Assembly (NCBI GenBank): GCA_022824545.1
Contig: JAJDZR010000197.1
Coordinates: 1 to 46,238 of the forward strand
From: Chloroflexota bacterium
GTDB taxonomy: Bacteria > Chloroflexota > UBA11872 > UBA12225 > JAJDUF01
Reading direction: 5' to 3'
Length of the DNA: 46,238 nt
Below are positions 1 through 7,844 of this stretch, one piece after another (the first letter of the stretch is position 1; each line of letters opens with the position of its first letter). A program made the position numbers and the translations under genes. The notes beneath the pieces were generated by a model, which was given only the letters and a program-made list of their open reading frames with translations, did not search any database and was not told the origin of the DNA.

Positions 1-587
1 CGGTCAACGTCGAACACTCGCTCACCGAGCAGCGTGCGGCCGAGCATCAGCGCGTGCATGGTGGCGTCGTGACAGCCATGCGTCGAGACGCGCTCCTGAT
101 GCCGCTCGCGGCGCTCGCCGAACGACCGCTGCTCGATACACAGCGCGGCGATCCCGCGCGCCATGCAGCCCAACCCAAAGTCACGATCACCCTCGACCGC
201 GATAGGCACACCGTTGTCCTCGCGGTCAACGGCGATGGAAACGTGCGCTCCGGTCGTGTGGCCTTGGACGCAGATAAACCAGGTGTAGGGCGGTGTCGCG
301 GACTTGGGTAAGCAAACATACGCCATCACGTCCGCATACGGCTCGGCCCGGAAGACGATCTTCTCGATGGTGCCGAGCGGATGCTGCCGCTGCCAGAGGG
401 AGCGCACGTCGAGCGCCACCCGGTCGCCGGAGGGCATACCGAGCAGCGATGCGACTTTAGGCCGCAGCCGGCCTTGCCAAGCGCCCACCTCACTGCCGTC
501 ATAGGCCAGCGCGGGCGTGAGCGCATCCATCAGATAGCGGTGATTGAGCGACGGCGAATAGCTCGCCTCTGGATGCGTACTGGTCAT
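1..587 (-). CDS. Alpha/beta hydrolase (acetyl-xylan-esterase/dienelactone-hydrolase-like), C-terminus cut by window edge
   Basis: Reading back from an ATG at 587 gives an open frame to the window edge (about 195 codons, no stop). The visible part has an N-terminal helical region, a beta-rich stretch ending in YTWFICVQGHTTGAH, which looks like the first core strand followed by an oxyanion-type QGH turn, and then GLGCMARGIAALCIEQRSFG, typical of the second core strand of large esterases of the Abhydrolase_7/acetyl xylan esterase kind. The region CHDATMHALMLGRTLLG fits the helix before the nucleophile elbow. The catalytic Ser, Asp and His would lie beyond the edge, so activity cannot be confirmed. 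No signal peptide is visible, so a cytoplasmic carbohydrate or ester hydrolase is the likeliest role. It is separated by 100 bp from the next gene and may be the last gene of the same minus-strand unit. Confidence 0.7.
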   Translation of the reverse strand, partial: MTSTHPEASYSPSLNHRYLMDALTPALAYDGSEVGAWQGRLRPKVASLLGMPSGDRVALDVRSLWQRQHPLGTIEKIVFRAEPYADVMAYVCLPKSATPPYTWFICVQGHTTGAHVSIAVDREDNGVPIAVEGDRDFGLGCMARGIAALCIEQRSFGERRERHQERVSTHGCHDATMHALMLGRTLLGERVFDVD

Positions 588-687
588 TGGTTCTCCCCCC
601 TCACTTTCGCGCACGCCGGAACTCCCCATCCTGACACACGGCCCGGCGAGAGCCACCCAATATGGCACCGGAACCTCCGCAGCGGCT

Positions 688-1473
688 CTAGCTGCCCAAC
701 TCTTGGTTGTACCAGCGGCACCATTCACTGTTCGGCGTCGGATCGTGTACAGCGCCTTCTGCCCAGATCAGGATATCGAGGACTCGCGCTTTGGATAAGC
801 ACATTGGGCGCCTGGAATCAGTAACTTCCTTGCTCTTCAGCAAGTCAGCCCCATACCTGTTCGCATACTCGTTCGCATAGGTATGGAGTTCGGTAAGAGC
901 ACCCTCATTCTTTCGACCCAGTTTTCGGATCTCACGCTGCACGGCCACTGCTCTCGCCCCATGCCCCTTGGGAGTTCCCGGAAACTGCCTTTCGCCTATG
1001 CCCAGGAGCTTGCGTACATAGCCATCGGAAATGGCGACGAAACGGGGGCGCAGCAGATATAGCGCCTTCGTGGGGGCCATGTCTGTCAACCTCGGTGTCT
1101 CTGCCATTCGGCCAATCAACCCAGAGAAAGCAGCGAACCCAGGCTCTAACTCAGAATCGGTGCTGTCAACTAGATCGAGGTCGCATGGGATCTCCCGGAG
1201 TTCTGGAAGGGGTCGGCAGAGCCATCGGCTCCAGGCAACTCTCGACGAACGCGCACGCATCCCGTTGCGACCTCGCCTCTTCACAATGTTGATGGCATCG
1301 CGCTGCCGGCTTGTGACGATGCAGTGGTCGTCGCCTGGGTCAGGAGAGCCGAGCCAATCATAATCCACATAGGCTTCACGCTGGATGTAGGTCTGAATAA
1401 TCCACCTGCAGTGCTCAATGACCTGACGGGTGTGGTGTGTATGCTGCGGTAACCGGATCATCGGTTCGTTCAT
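688..1473 (-). CDS. DUF6308-like protein of unknown function
   Basis: A 261-residue soluble protein. The start is set by an ATGA overlap with the stop of the upstream vanZ-like gene; a longer frame upstream is only the shadow of that gene. Visible features are an N-terminal helical part, a basic Arg-rich middle, and a C-terminal region with LTDMAPTKALYLLRPRFVAISD and LSKARVLDILIWAEGAVH. That pattern (TKA..LLRPR..ISD followed by RVLDILIW) resembles DUF6308, a family without known function often found in Actinobacteria and Chloroflexi. No catalytic motif is recognised. It has less extreme codon bias than its neighbours (more A/T at third positions), which suggests later acquisition. The family assignment is from memory of the pattern. 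Confidence 0.6.
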   Translation of the reverse strand: MNEPMIRLPQHTHHTRQVIEHCRWIIQTYIQREAYVDYDWLGSPDPGDDHCIVTSRQRDAINIVKRRGRNGMRARSSRVAWSRWLCRPLPELREIPCDLDLVDSTDSELEPGFAAFSGLIGRMAETPRLTDMAPTKALYLLRPRFVAISDGYVRKLLGIGERQFPGTPKGHGARAVAVQREIRKLGRKNEGALTELHTYANEYANRYGADLLKSKEVTDSRRPMCLSKARVLDILIWAEGAVHDPTPNSEWCRWYNQELGS

Positions 1474-2057
1474 CGCAACTTGCCTTCCTTCTCGCGTCGC
1501 CGCCGCGCCCAGGCCAGCGCGACGCTCGCCGTCACCGCCATGGTCGCCGCGAGCACGTTGAACAGGATGTCTTGGGGGTCGAAGACGCGGGTGGGAATAA
1601 ACACCTGGATACACTCGTCGAGCAGACCAACCGCCGACGTCGCCAGGATGGCGAGCAGGGGCGGCAGGGGGACGCGACGACCTTGACTGGCGCGCTCGGC
1701 GAGCGCCGCATAGATGAAGATACCTACGACGCCATATTCGATGAGGTGCGAGCGCTCCGTGATGATCGCCATCCGGGTGAACACCAGCAAGTAGGTGGCC
1801 GTGATACCCAGCGCGATGACGATCTCTGCCCCACCTGGCCGCGCCTTCATCCCTTGCGTGATGACGGTCGCCGTCACGAGAATCATGCCAAGGACGAAGA
1901 GGACGAGGGTGATGTCGAGGGAGGCGTCCAGCAGACCATGCTCGCGCAGGAACTCGACCAGCGTCCGCGCGAGGCCGAGCGTGGAGTAGATCGCCACTAC
2001 GACGGCCAGCGTCCACAGCCAGAGACGCCGCTCCCGCGCGGAGGAGAAGAGAGTCAT
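1470..2057 (-). CDS. VanZ-like membrane protein
   Basis: A 195-residue membrane protein with about five hydrophobic helices. The VanZ signature is present near the C-terminus: a conserved acidic pair and glutamine in LLDECIQVFIPTR, then FDPQDILFN, which matches the family's DE.xQ...P.R...D...N pattern. VanZ proteins are named for low-level teicoplanin resistance in enterococci, but most bacterial members are of unknown cell-envelope function. It begins 33 bp after the hyuB stop and its stop overlaps the DUF6308 start by 4 bp, so it is probably translated from the same mRNA. The C-terminus is a short basic tail on the cytoplasmic side (RRRREKEGKLR). Confidence 0.8.
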   Translation of the reverse strand: MTLFSSARERRLWLWTLAVVVAIYSTLGLARTLVEFLREHGLLDASLDITLVLFVLGMILVTATVITQGMKARPGGAEIVIALGITATYLLVFTRMAIITERSHLIEYGVVGIFIYAALAERASQGRRVPLPPLLAILATSAVGLLDECIQVFIPTRVFDPQDILFNVLAATMAVTASVALAWARRRREKEGKLR

Positions 2058-2090
2058 GACCGCAACTGTAGCTGGCGAGGACGTGTGCTG

Positions 2091-3821
2091 TCAGGTACGC
2101 CGCGCGGCCCGCAGCCGTACCGTGGCCGCCACGTCCGCCTCCCCGCCGTCCGCTTGGATGACGACGCCGTAGTCGCGCCGGGCGGTGTCGCGGTCATAGT
2201 AGCCGCGCCGCACGTCTTGCGCGACCAACTCCGGGGGGCGGTCGAGAGGATTGCCGTAGCCGCCACCGCCGGGTGTCTCCAGGCGCAGGATGTCGCCCGG
2301 CTGCACGGGCACGTTTTCGTCTTTCGTGATGTGCGCCGGACGATGCTCCCTGCCCTGCAACACGAAGGTGTGCCTGGCGCGCTCGGCCGCCCCGCCGCCC
2401 AGGATGCCGAACGGGGCAAAGCGTCCCCGCTCCCCCAAGAGCGATCCGGCGGCAAGTCCCCGGAGCAGCCGAAACTCGAAGATGACGCCAAAGCCGCCGC
2501 GGCGCTGGCCGGGGCCGGCCGATCCCTCGCGGATCGTGTAGCGCGTGAACAGGACCGGGTACCGCGCTTCGAAAATCTCCAGCGCCTGGGTGCGGGCGAG
2601 AGCAATCGTGGGGTTTCCGTTGGTCAGACCGTCGGTCAGGTAGTTCCCACCGTACCCACCGCCGATGAACGAGTAGAAGACGTAGGGGCCTAGCTCAGGG
2701 TCATCGCCGCCGACGGAGAGATTGGTCACGGTACCCATCGGCGCCGCATAGCAGCGTTCGGGAATCGCTTGGCTGAGGGCACCGAACACCACGTCAATAA
2801 TCCGCTGGCAGACCTCCGAGGCGCAGCCGGCCACGGGACGCGGCGGCTGGGCATTCAGGAAGGTCGTCTCCGGGAGGTCAAAGGTGAAGGGCGTGAAACA
2901 GCCGGCGTTGATGGGTACGTCGGGAAAGATATGCTTGACGGCGATATACATCCCCGCCATCGTCGTGCTTCGCACGCTGTTCAGCGGCCCCCGGCAGGGC
3001 GGGCTGCTGCGGGAGAAGTCGAGATGCACATCGCTGCCCTTGACGGTCATCTCCAAGTTGATGGCGAGCGGCTCCCACTCAATACCGTCGCTGTCAATGT
3101 GGTCGGCGAACGCATAGGTGCCGTCGGGAATGGTCTCGATGTGGGCGCGCATCAGCCGCTCCGAGCGCGCTTTCATCTCCGCAATCGCCTCGAACACCGT
3201 CTCCTTGCCGTAGCGGTCGAGCAGGGCGGTCAGCCTATCGGTACCGACGTTGAGGGCCGTGATTTTGGCGATGATGTCTCCCTGCCGCTCGGTGGCCACG
3301 CGCACGTTCCGCAGGATGATGTCGAGCACGTCCCGATTGAGCCGGCCCCGATCCATGATTCGCACCGGCGGCAGACGCAGCCCTTCCTGATAGACCTCGG
3401 TCGCCTGGGTGGAGAAGCCGCCGGGGACCCGGCCGCCGATGTCCGGCCAGTGCCCACTCGTCGCCACAAAGGCGGTCAGCTGCCCGCGATAGAAGCAGGG
3501 CTTCACCATCTTCACGTCCATCAGATGGGTACCGCCCAGGTAGGGGTCGTTCACGATGTAGACATCGCCGGGCGCAATGTCCGTCACCCATTCGATCACG
3601 GAGCGGACGGTGAACTCCATCACGTAGATGAAGTTCGGCAGACCACGCGGCCCCTGGATGATGACCTCACCGTTGTCGGGATGGTAAATCCCGCTGGCGC
3701 GATCCCAACCGTCGGAGATGACCGGGGAGAACGCCATCCGTTCCAGGGTGGCATCCATCTCGTCGGCAATCTGCTCCAGACTGCCTTGCAGGACGGCCAA
3801 GGTAATCGGATCAACGGCCAT
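2091..3821 (-). CDS. hyuB: Hydantoinase B / oxoprolinase family subunit
   Basis: A 576-residue protein of the HyuB family, the partner of HyuA in ATP-dependent hydantoinases, 5-oxoprolinases and acetone/acetophenone carboxylases. Family landmarks are the N-terminal DPITLAVLQGSLEQIADEMDATLER, SPVISDGWDRASGIY, DVYIVNDPYLGGTHLMDV, SGHWPDIGGRVPGG and the C-terminal glycine-rich ETPGGGGYGNPLDRP. Length is normal for the family. Its ATG is 3 bp after the hyuA stop, with a GGAGG ribosome site inside the end of hyuA, so the two are translationally linked. The substrate cannot be told from sequence; a cyclic amide or lactam is the usual case. Confidence 0.93.
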   Translation of the reverse strand: MAVDPITLAVLQGSLEQIADEMDATLERMAFSPVISDGWDRASGIYHPDNGEVIIQGPRGLPNFIYVMEFTVRSVIEWVTDIAPGDVYIVNDPYLGGTHLMDVKMVKPCFYRGQLTAFVATSGHWPDIGGRVPGGFSTQATEVYQEGLRLPPVRIMDRGRLNRDVLDIILRNVRVATERQGDIIAKITALNVGTDRLTALLDRYGKETVFEAIAEMKARSERLMRAHIETIPDGTYAFADHIDSDGIEWEPLAINLEMTVKGSDVHLDFSRSSPPCRGPLNSVRSTTMAGMYIAVKHIFPDVPINAGCFTPFTFDLPETTFLNAQPPRPVAGCASEVCQRIIDVVFGALSQAIPERCYAAPMGTVTNLSVGGDDPELGPYVFYSFIGGGYGGNYLTDGLTNGNPTIALARTQALEIFEARYPVLFTRYTIREGSAGPGQRRGGFGVIFEFRLLRGLAAGSLLGERGRFAPFGILGGGAAERARHTFVLQGREHRPAHITKDENVPVQPGDILRLETPGGGGYGNPLDRPPELVAQDVRRGYYDRDTARRDYGVVIQADGGEADVAATVRLRAARRT

Positions 3822-3824
3822 GCC

Positions 3825-5891
3825 TCACGCCACCTCCAGCAGGAGATTACCCGCCTCATCCACCGTGGCTACGATCTCCGGCTCCAGCCAGGTCGTCGTA
3901 TCCGGCTGCTCGATAATCGCCGGTCCTGCCACCTGTACGCCCCAGGGAAGCCGGGCGCGCTCGTAGGTCGGGCACTCGACAAACCGGCCTGCCACGTAGA
4001 CGGGCCGCGTGTCCTTGTAGGCCTCGTCCAGCGTGGTCGTCGGTCGCGGCAGGAAGTCCTTGAGCGCCAGGCTGGGCCGCACGCCGATTACCGCCGTCCG
4101 CAGGTTCAGCAGCCGGATGGGGATGCGCTCCAGCAGCTGGCCCAAGCCGGCAAAGGACTCCTCGGTCTGGCCGTACCGTTGCAGATAGGCGCTGCGAAAG
4201 CTGGCCGCAATCCGCTCGTGAGTCAACTCGCCGGCCGGCAGCGGCGTGCGTACCACGTGAGTCTGCCCCTCATACGACAGCTCGGCTTCCCGCACGATGC
4301 GGGTCTCCACCAGCGGCAGCGGCTCTTGTCGGAGCAGCGCCCGGCCCTCCGCCTCATGCACGGCAAAGCACCGTGCAACCTCGTCCAGGTCCAGGTCTGC
4401 GAGCCGCCGGTTCAGCATCGTCACAAAGTCGTGCTGGCGGTCTGCGATAGCACAGCCCCAGGCCGAGGCAATGCCGGGGGCGTAGGGGACCAACGCCTGC
4501 GCCGCCCCCAGCTCGCGGAGCAGCGCGCTGACCAACAGCGGCCCGGCGCCGCCGGAAGCGAACAGGGCAAAGTCGCGCGGATCGTGCCCACGATCAACCG
4601 AGACACGCCGCAGGCTCCCCGCGATCCGGTTCGTGGCGACGGTGATGACGGCCTGCGCCGCCGCTTCCGGCGCGAGACCGAGCGGCGCACCGACCCGCTC
4701 GGCAATCGCCGCCCGGGCGCGGGGTACATCGAACGCGAGGTCGGACGAGCCGCCGATAGGGTAGTGGGGGTTGATCCGGCCCAGCACGAGCTGGGCGTCG
4801 GTGAACGTCGGTTGGGTGCCGCCGCGTCCGTATCCGACCGGCCCCGGCTCGGCCCCGGCGCTCTCCGGCCCCACCCGCAGAATGCCGCCGGGGTCAACGC
4901 GAGTGATGCTCCCGCCACCCGCGCCAACCGTATGGATGTCAACCATGGACACCATGATCGGAATACCGAACTCCAGCTCCATCCCGCTAGTCGTCAGCGG
5001 CCGGCCACCGATGACCAGAGACACGTCGAGGCTGGTCCCGCCCATGTCGTAGGTAATGAGATTGGCAACACCGCTCTGACCGGCCAGATTGGCCGCCGCT
5101 ATCACGCCCGCCGCCGGACCGGAGAGCACCGTATGCACCGGGTAACGTTGGGCCGCTGCCGCCGACATCATCCCGCCGTTGGACTGCATGATGAACAGTC
5201 CGCCAGAGGAGCCGTGACTGCTCAAGCGTGCTTGCAGCCGGGCCAAGTAGCCGCTGACGGTCGGCTGGACGTAGGCATTGACCGCGGCGGTACTGGTGCG
5301 CTCGAACTCCCGGAACACGGGGAGCACCTCGGCTGAGGCAGTGACGTAGAGGTCCGGCCAGCGCGCTTCCAAGATGGCTTTCGCCTGTAGCTCATGGGCG
5401 GGATTGGCGTAGGAGTTCATAAAGCTGATGACGACAGCCGCCACGCCTTCAGCGGCCAACCGCTCGCCCACGGCGATGACCTCTTCCTCGGCCAGGGACG
5501 TGAGGACTGCACCCTCGGCGGAGATGCGCTCGGTAACCTCGCACCGCAAGTCCCGCGGGATCAACGGCTCGTAGGAGCCGGTCAAGCCGTAGAGGTGCGG
5601 CCGGTCGCGGCGCCGTAGCTCGAGGATGTCCCGAAAACCGCGCGTGGCGATCAACCCGCAGCGGCTCCCCTTCCGCTCCAGGATGGCGTTGGTCGCAACG
5701 GTCGTGCCGTGCGTGACCAACGCGATATTCGGGTAAGAAACCCGGAGCGTATCGAGAGCCGCGATCAGCCCCCGCGACTGGTCGCCGGCAGTGGTGGGCA
5801 CTTTGGCGACGTGCAGCCGGCGACGCTGCTCATCGAACGTCAGAACATCGGTGAACGTCCCGCCGATGTCTACCCCCACGAGCATGTCCAT
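3825..5891 (-). CDS. hyuA: Hydantoinase A / oxoprolinase family subunit (ATPase)
   Basis: A 688-residue protein. The N-terminus MLVGVDIGGTFTDVL carries the ASKHA-fold phosphate-binding motif that defines HyuA; further landmarks are VTHGTTVATNAILERKG, the central QSNGGMMSAAAAQRYPVHTVLSGPAAGV, YDMGGTSLDVSLV and the HTVGAGGGSI turn. In the family HyuA supplies the ATP-phosphorylating half of a heteromeric enzyme with HyuB, which follows 3 bp downstream. Together they would hydrolyse or carboxylate a cyclic substrate in the cytoplasm. A distant neighbour (18.8 kb) resembles ureidoglycolate lyase, hinting at purine or hydantoin-type nitrogen use, but it is not in this operon. The operon is divergent from the P-loop gene at 6044 across a 152-bp gap. 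Confidence 0.93.
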   Translation of the reverse strand: MDMLVGVDIGGTFTDVLTFDEQRRRLHVAKVPTTAGDQSRGLIAALDTLRVSYPNIALVTHGTTVATNAILERKGSRCGLIATRGFRDILELRRRDRPHLYGLTGSYEPLIPRDLRCEVTERISAEGAVLTSLAEEEVIAVGERLAAEGVAAVVISFMNSYANPAHELQAKAILEARWPDLYVTASAEVLPVFREFERTSTAAVNAYVQPTVSGYLARLQARLSSHGSSGGLFIMQSNGGMMSAAAAQRYPVHTVLSGPAAGVIAAANLAGQSGVANLITYDMGGTSLDVSLVIGGRPLTTSGMELEFGIPIMVSMVDIHTVGAGGGSITRVDPGGILRVGPESAGAEPGPVGYGRGGTQPTFTDAQLVLGRINPHYPIGGSSDLAFDVPRARAAIAERVGAPLGLAPEAAAQAVITVATNRIAGSLRRVSVDRGHDPRDFALFASGGAGPLLVSALLRELGAAQALVPYAPGIASAWGCAIADRQHDFVTMLNRRLADLDLDEVARCFAVHEAEGRALLRQEPLPLVETRIVREAELSYEGQTHVVRTPLPAGELTHERIAASFRSAYLQRYGQTEESFAGLGQLLERIPIRLLNLRTAVIGVRPSLALKDFLPRPTTTLDEAYKDTRPVYVAGRFVECPTYERARLPWGVQVAGPAIIEQPDTTTWLEPEIVATVDEAGNLLLEVA

Positions 5892-6043
5892 AGTCGGTAC
5901 TCCGTCTCCTAGCGCGGCCGACGGCCTATCCCCAAATCCCGATCATCGCTACAATAGCGCCCGTCACGTGTGTCGGCGTTGGCCGCCGGGCAGCAGGATA
6001 CCGCCGACAGCATTGTGAACACTCGTGCCGGGAAGGGGCAACC

Positions 6044-6721
6044 ATGTATCTCTTGATGACAGGCTGCGAATATGCCGGGAAAACCACGCTGGCAGCGCAG
6101 ATCATGGCCTGGGCGGAGCGGACCATCGGGGCCACTGCCCATTTCCACGACCATCACACCATCCCCTCGACGGAGTTGTCGCCGGAGGCGCAGGAGTCGC
6201 TACTGGGACTGCACCCGCAGGCCAAGGAGATGCTCCAGCGCTTCATGATCGAGTATCACATCTCGCCGAACTTCTACACCAAGCCCGACCACAACCTCAT
6301 GGCCCCCTTTATCGAGGAGGCGGTCTACGCCCCGCTCTACTACGGCTACGGTGGAGAGCAGAGCGCTGCGCCAGCGCGTAGCCCGGCCGGTCAGCGGACG
6401 GAGATGGCCCGCAAGATGGAGCGGCGTATCCTCGACCTCGCACCGGACGTGGTGCTGGTGCTGCTCAAGGCCTCCCCGGCAACGATCCGCCAGCGGATGC
6501 GCGAGAATCCGCACCCGCACCAGGTTGTGCGGGAGCAAGATGTCGAGTATGTGCTCCGGCGGTTCGAGGCAGAAGTAGCGGCGTCGCTGGTTCAGAAGCG
6601 GATCGTGCTCGATACGACTGCCGCGACGGTGGCGGAAACGCTCGACCAATTCGTTGCAGCCTATGAGCCGTTTCTGACGAATGAGGATCTCCTGCGGATG
6701 CGCCAGCACCAAGCGCAGTAG
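6044..6721 (+). CDS. P-loop nucleotide kinase-like protein
   Basis: A 225-residue protein with a Walker A motif at residues 7-14 (GCEYAGKT) right after the first strand, as in thymidylate-kinase-like and AAA small kinases. A second strand with DVVLVLLKASP followed by TIRQRMREN resembles the lid region of nucleoside or sugar kinases. The ATG is preceded by GGAAGGGG at proper spacing. It ends 28 bp before a six-hairpin glycosidase-like gene, and that gene overlaps a membrane glycosyltransferase, so a role in modifying a sugar or glycan metabolite is possible. The substrate is unknown. Residues 100-120 hold an Ala/Ser/Pro/Gly-rich loop (about EQSAAPARSPAGQ) that looks inserted. Confidence 0.75.
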   Translation: MYLLMTGCEYAGKTTLAAQIMAWAERTIGATAHFHDHHTIPSTELSPEAQESLLGLHPQAKEMLQRFMIEYHISPNFYTKPDHNLMAPFIEEAVYAPLYYGYGGEQSAAPARSPAGQRTEMARKMERRILDLAPDVVLVLLKASPATIRQRMRENPHPHQVVREQDVEYVLRRFEAEVAASLVQKRIVLDTTAATVAETLDQFVAAYEPFLTNEDLLRMRQHQAQ

Positions 6722-6749
6722 TCGTGAGTGAGGCGGAAAGGCGGCGGCG

Positions 6750-7844
6750 ATGAAGCGTTTTCGTGAGGCACGAGACCGCGGCTGTGCTCACTTGCTGGCG
6801 CAACAGCGCCCCGGTGGCGGCTTTGGCAACCCCGCACTCGGAGCAATCGAATACTACAAGGTGCCGGCCGCCTTCCAAGTCTGCGGCGAGACCAACGCGG
6901 CGAACCGGCTGTGCGCCTGGATTCGCCAGCACGGCATGACCGCAGCCGGTGATTTCGGGCCGCGGCCCCGGCCGGGGAGCAAGTACGCCGAACTGCACGC
7001 CGAGTACGCCTACATCTACTACAACTCCTGGGTCATTATCGGGGCACACCGCCTGGGGCAGTTTGACCTCTCGCAGTACGGCATGGACTTCCTCCTGGAT
7101 TTCCAGGATGCAGAGAGCGGTGGGTTCTACTCCAGCCCCAGCAGGCGTGACGCCCATACCAAGCAGGACCTCTGGGTGGTCAGCGGAGCGGGGCAGGCAG
7201 CGCTCTACACCGGCCGGCTGGACGTAGCGCGTGGGGTCGGCCGCTGGATGCAAACGCTCATGGCGGCCCAACCCAACTATCCGCAGCAGCTCTACTCGGT
7301 CTACAGCCGCGCCGAGGGCCTGCACACCAACCCCGACCCCGATGATGAAATCCGTTACGTGATGAGCCACGCTGCCGAGCGAGACCAGTTCTTCTTCCAT
7401 CCGGGTATCGCCGGGGGCTTCCTCGCGCGGCTCTACCAGGCAACCGGAGAAGGCGAGTGGCTGGCGCTGGCCAAGGAGTACATGCGCTTCGCAGAGGGAG
7501 CCAGCGGCTATCTGTTCCGGCTCCTGCGTGCGGGAAAGGTGGGCTGGGCTGCGTCGGTGCTCTATACGCTGACGGGCGAACGTAAGTATCGGGAGATGGC
7601 CGTCCGGGTCGGTGACAACCTCATTGCGGCGCAAGCCGAAGCAGGCTACTGGTCTCTGCCAGGAAGCGAAGTGCTCAAGAACGACATTACCGCCGAGATG
7701 GTCGTCTGGCTCGACGAGATCACTCAGGCGATAGAGCACGAGCCACCATCCGCCTGGTCTCCTTATGTCCCCCCCACGGTGGCAGAGGGAAGGCATGCTC
7801 CCTCCCCTGTCGCAACGGGGGAGGGTGAGGGTGGGGGCCGGTGA
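6750..7844 (+). CDS. Six-hairpin glycosidase-like (alpha/alpha barrel) protein
   Basis: A 364-residue protein without signal peptide, built of alpha-helical hairpins. Repeated patterns (LLAQQRPGGGFGNP, FLLDFQDAESGGFYSSP, WLALAKEYMRFAEG, YREMAVRVGDNLIAAQ, AEAGYWSLPG) are typical of the (alpha/alpha)6 six-hairpin superfamily, which includes glycoside hydrolases, lyases and epimerases, and of terpenoid-cyclase-like barrels. The exact activity is not recognised. The ATG follows GGAAAGG by 8 bases. The last 25-30 residues are not domain-like: they are read from a GC-rich palindromic repeat (7768-7836), which also carries the stop that overlaps the next start (GTGA). The true domain probably ends near residue 337. 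Confidence 0.7.
   Translation: MKRFREARDRGCAHLLAQQRPGGGFGNPALGAIEYYKVPAAFQVCGETNAANRLCAWIRQHGMTAAGDFGPRPRPGSKYAELHAEYAYIYYNSWVIIGAHRLGQFDLSQYGMDFLLDFQDAESGGFYSSPSRRDAHTKQDLWVVSGAGQAALYTGRLDVARGVGRWMQTLMAAQPNYPQQLYSVYSRAEGLHTNPDPDDEIRYVMSHAAERDQFFFHPGIAGGFLARLYQATGEGEWLALAKEYMRFAEGASGYLFRLLRAGKVGWAASVLYTLTGERKYREMAVRVGDNLIAAQAEAGYWSLPGSEVLKNDITAEMVVWLDEITQAIEHEPPSAWSPYVPPTVAEGRHAPSPVATGEGEGGGR
7768..7836. repeat. GC-rich palindromic dispersed repeat, read as the C-terminal tail of the six-hairpin gene
   Basis: An inverted repeat with arms CCCTCCCC and GGGGAGGG around a short loop, preceded by a C-run and followed by a G-rich tail. It resembles the other C-run/G-run palindromes at 12689, 19753 and 26539. 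It lies inside coding sequence and gives a low-complexity Ser/Pro/Gly tail. Confidence 0.65.

Noticed and set aside
2769..5336. An 855-codon open frame on the plus strand
   Set aside because: It is the antisense shadow of hyuA and hyuB, which have clear family motifs; its product is His/Arg/Gly/Pro-rich without domains. The same applies to long opposite-strand frames at 6465-7904, 11425-12672 and 41068-42327.
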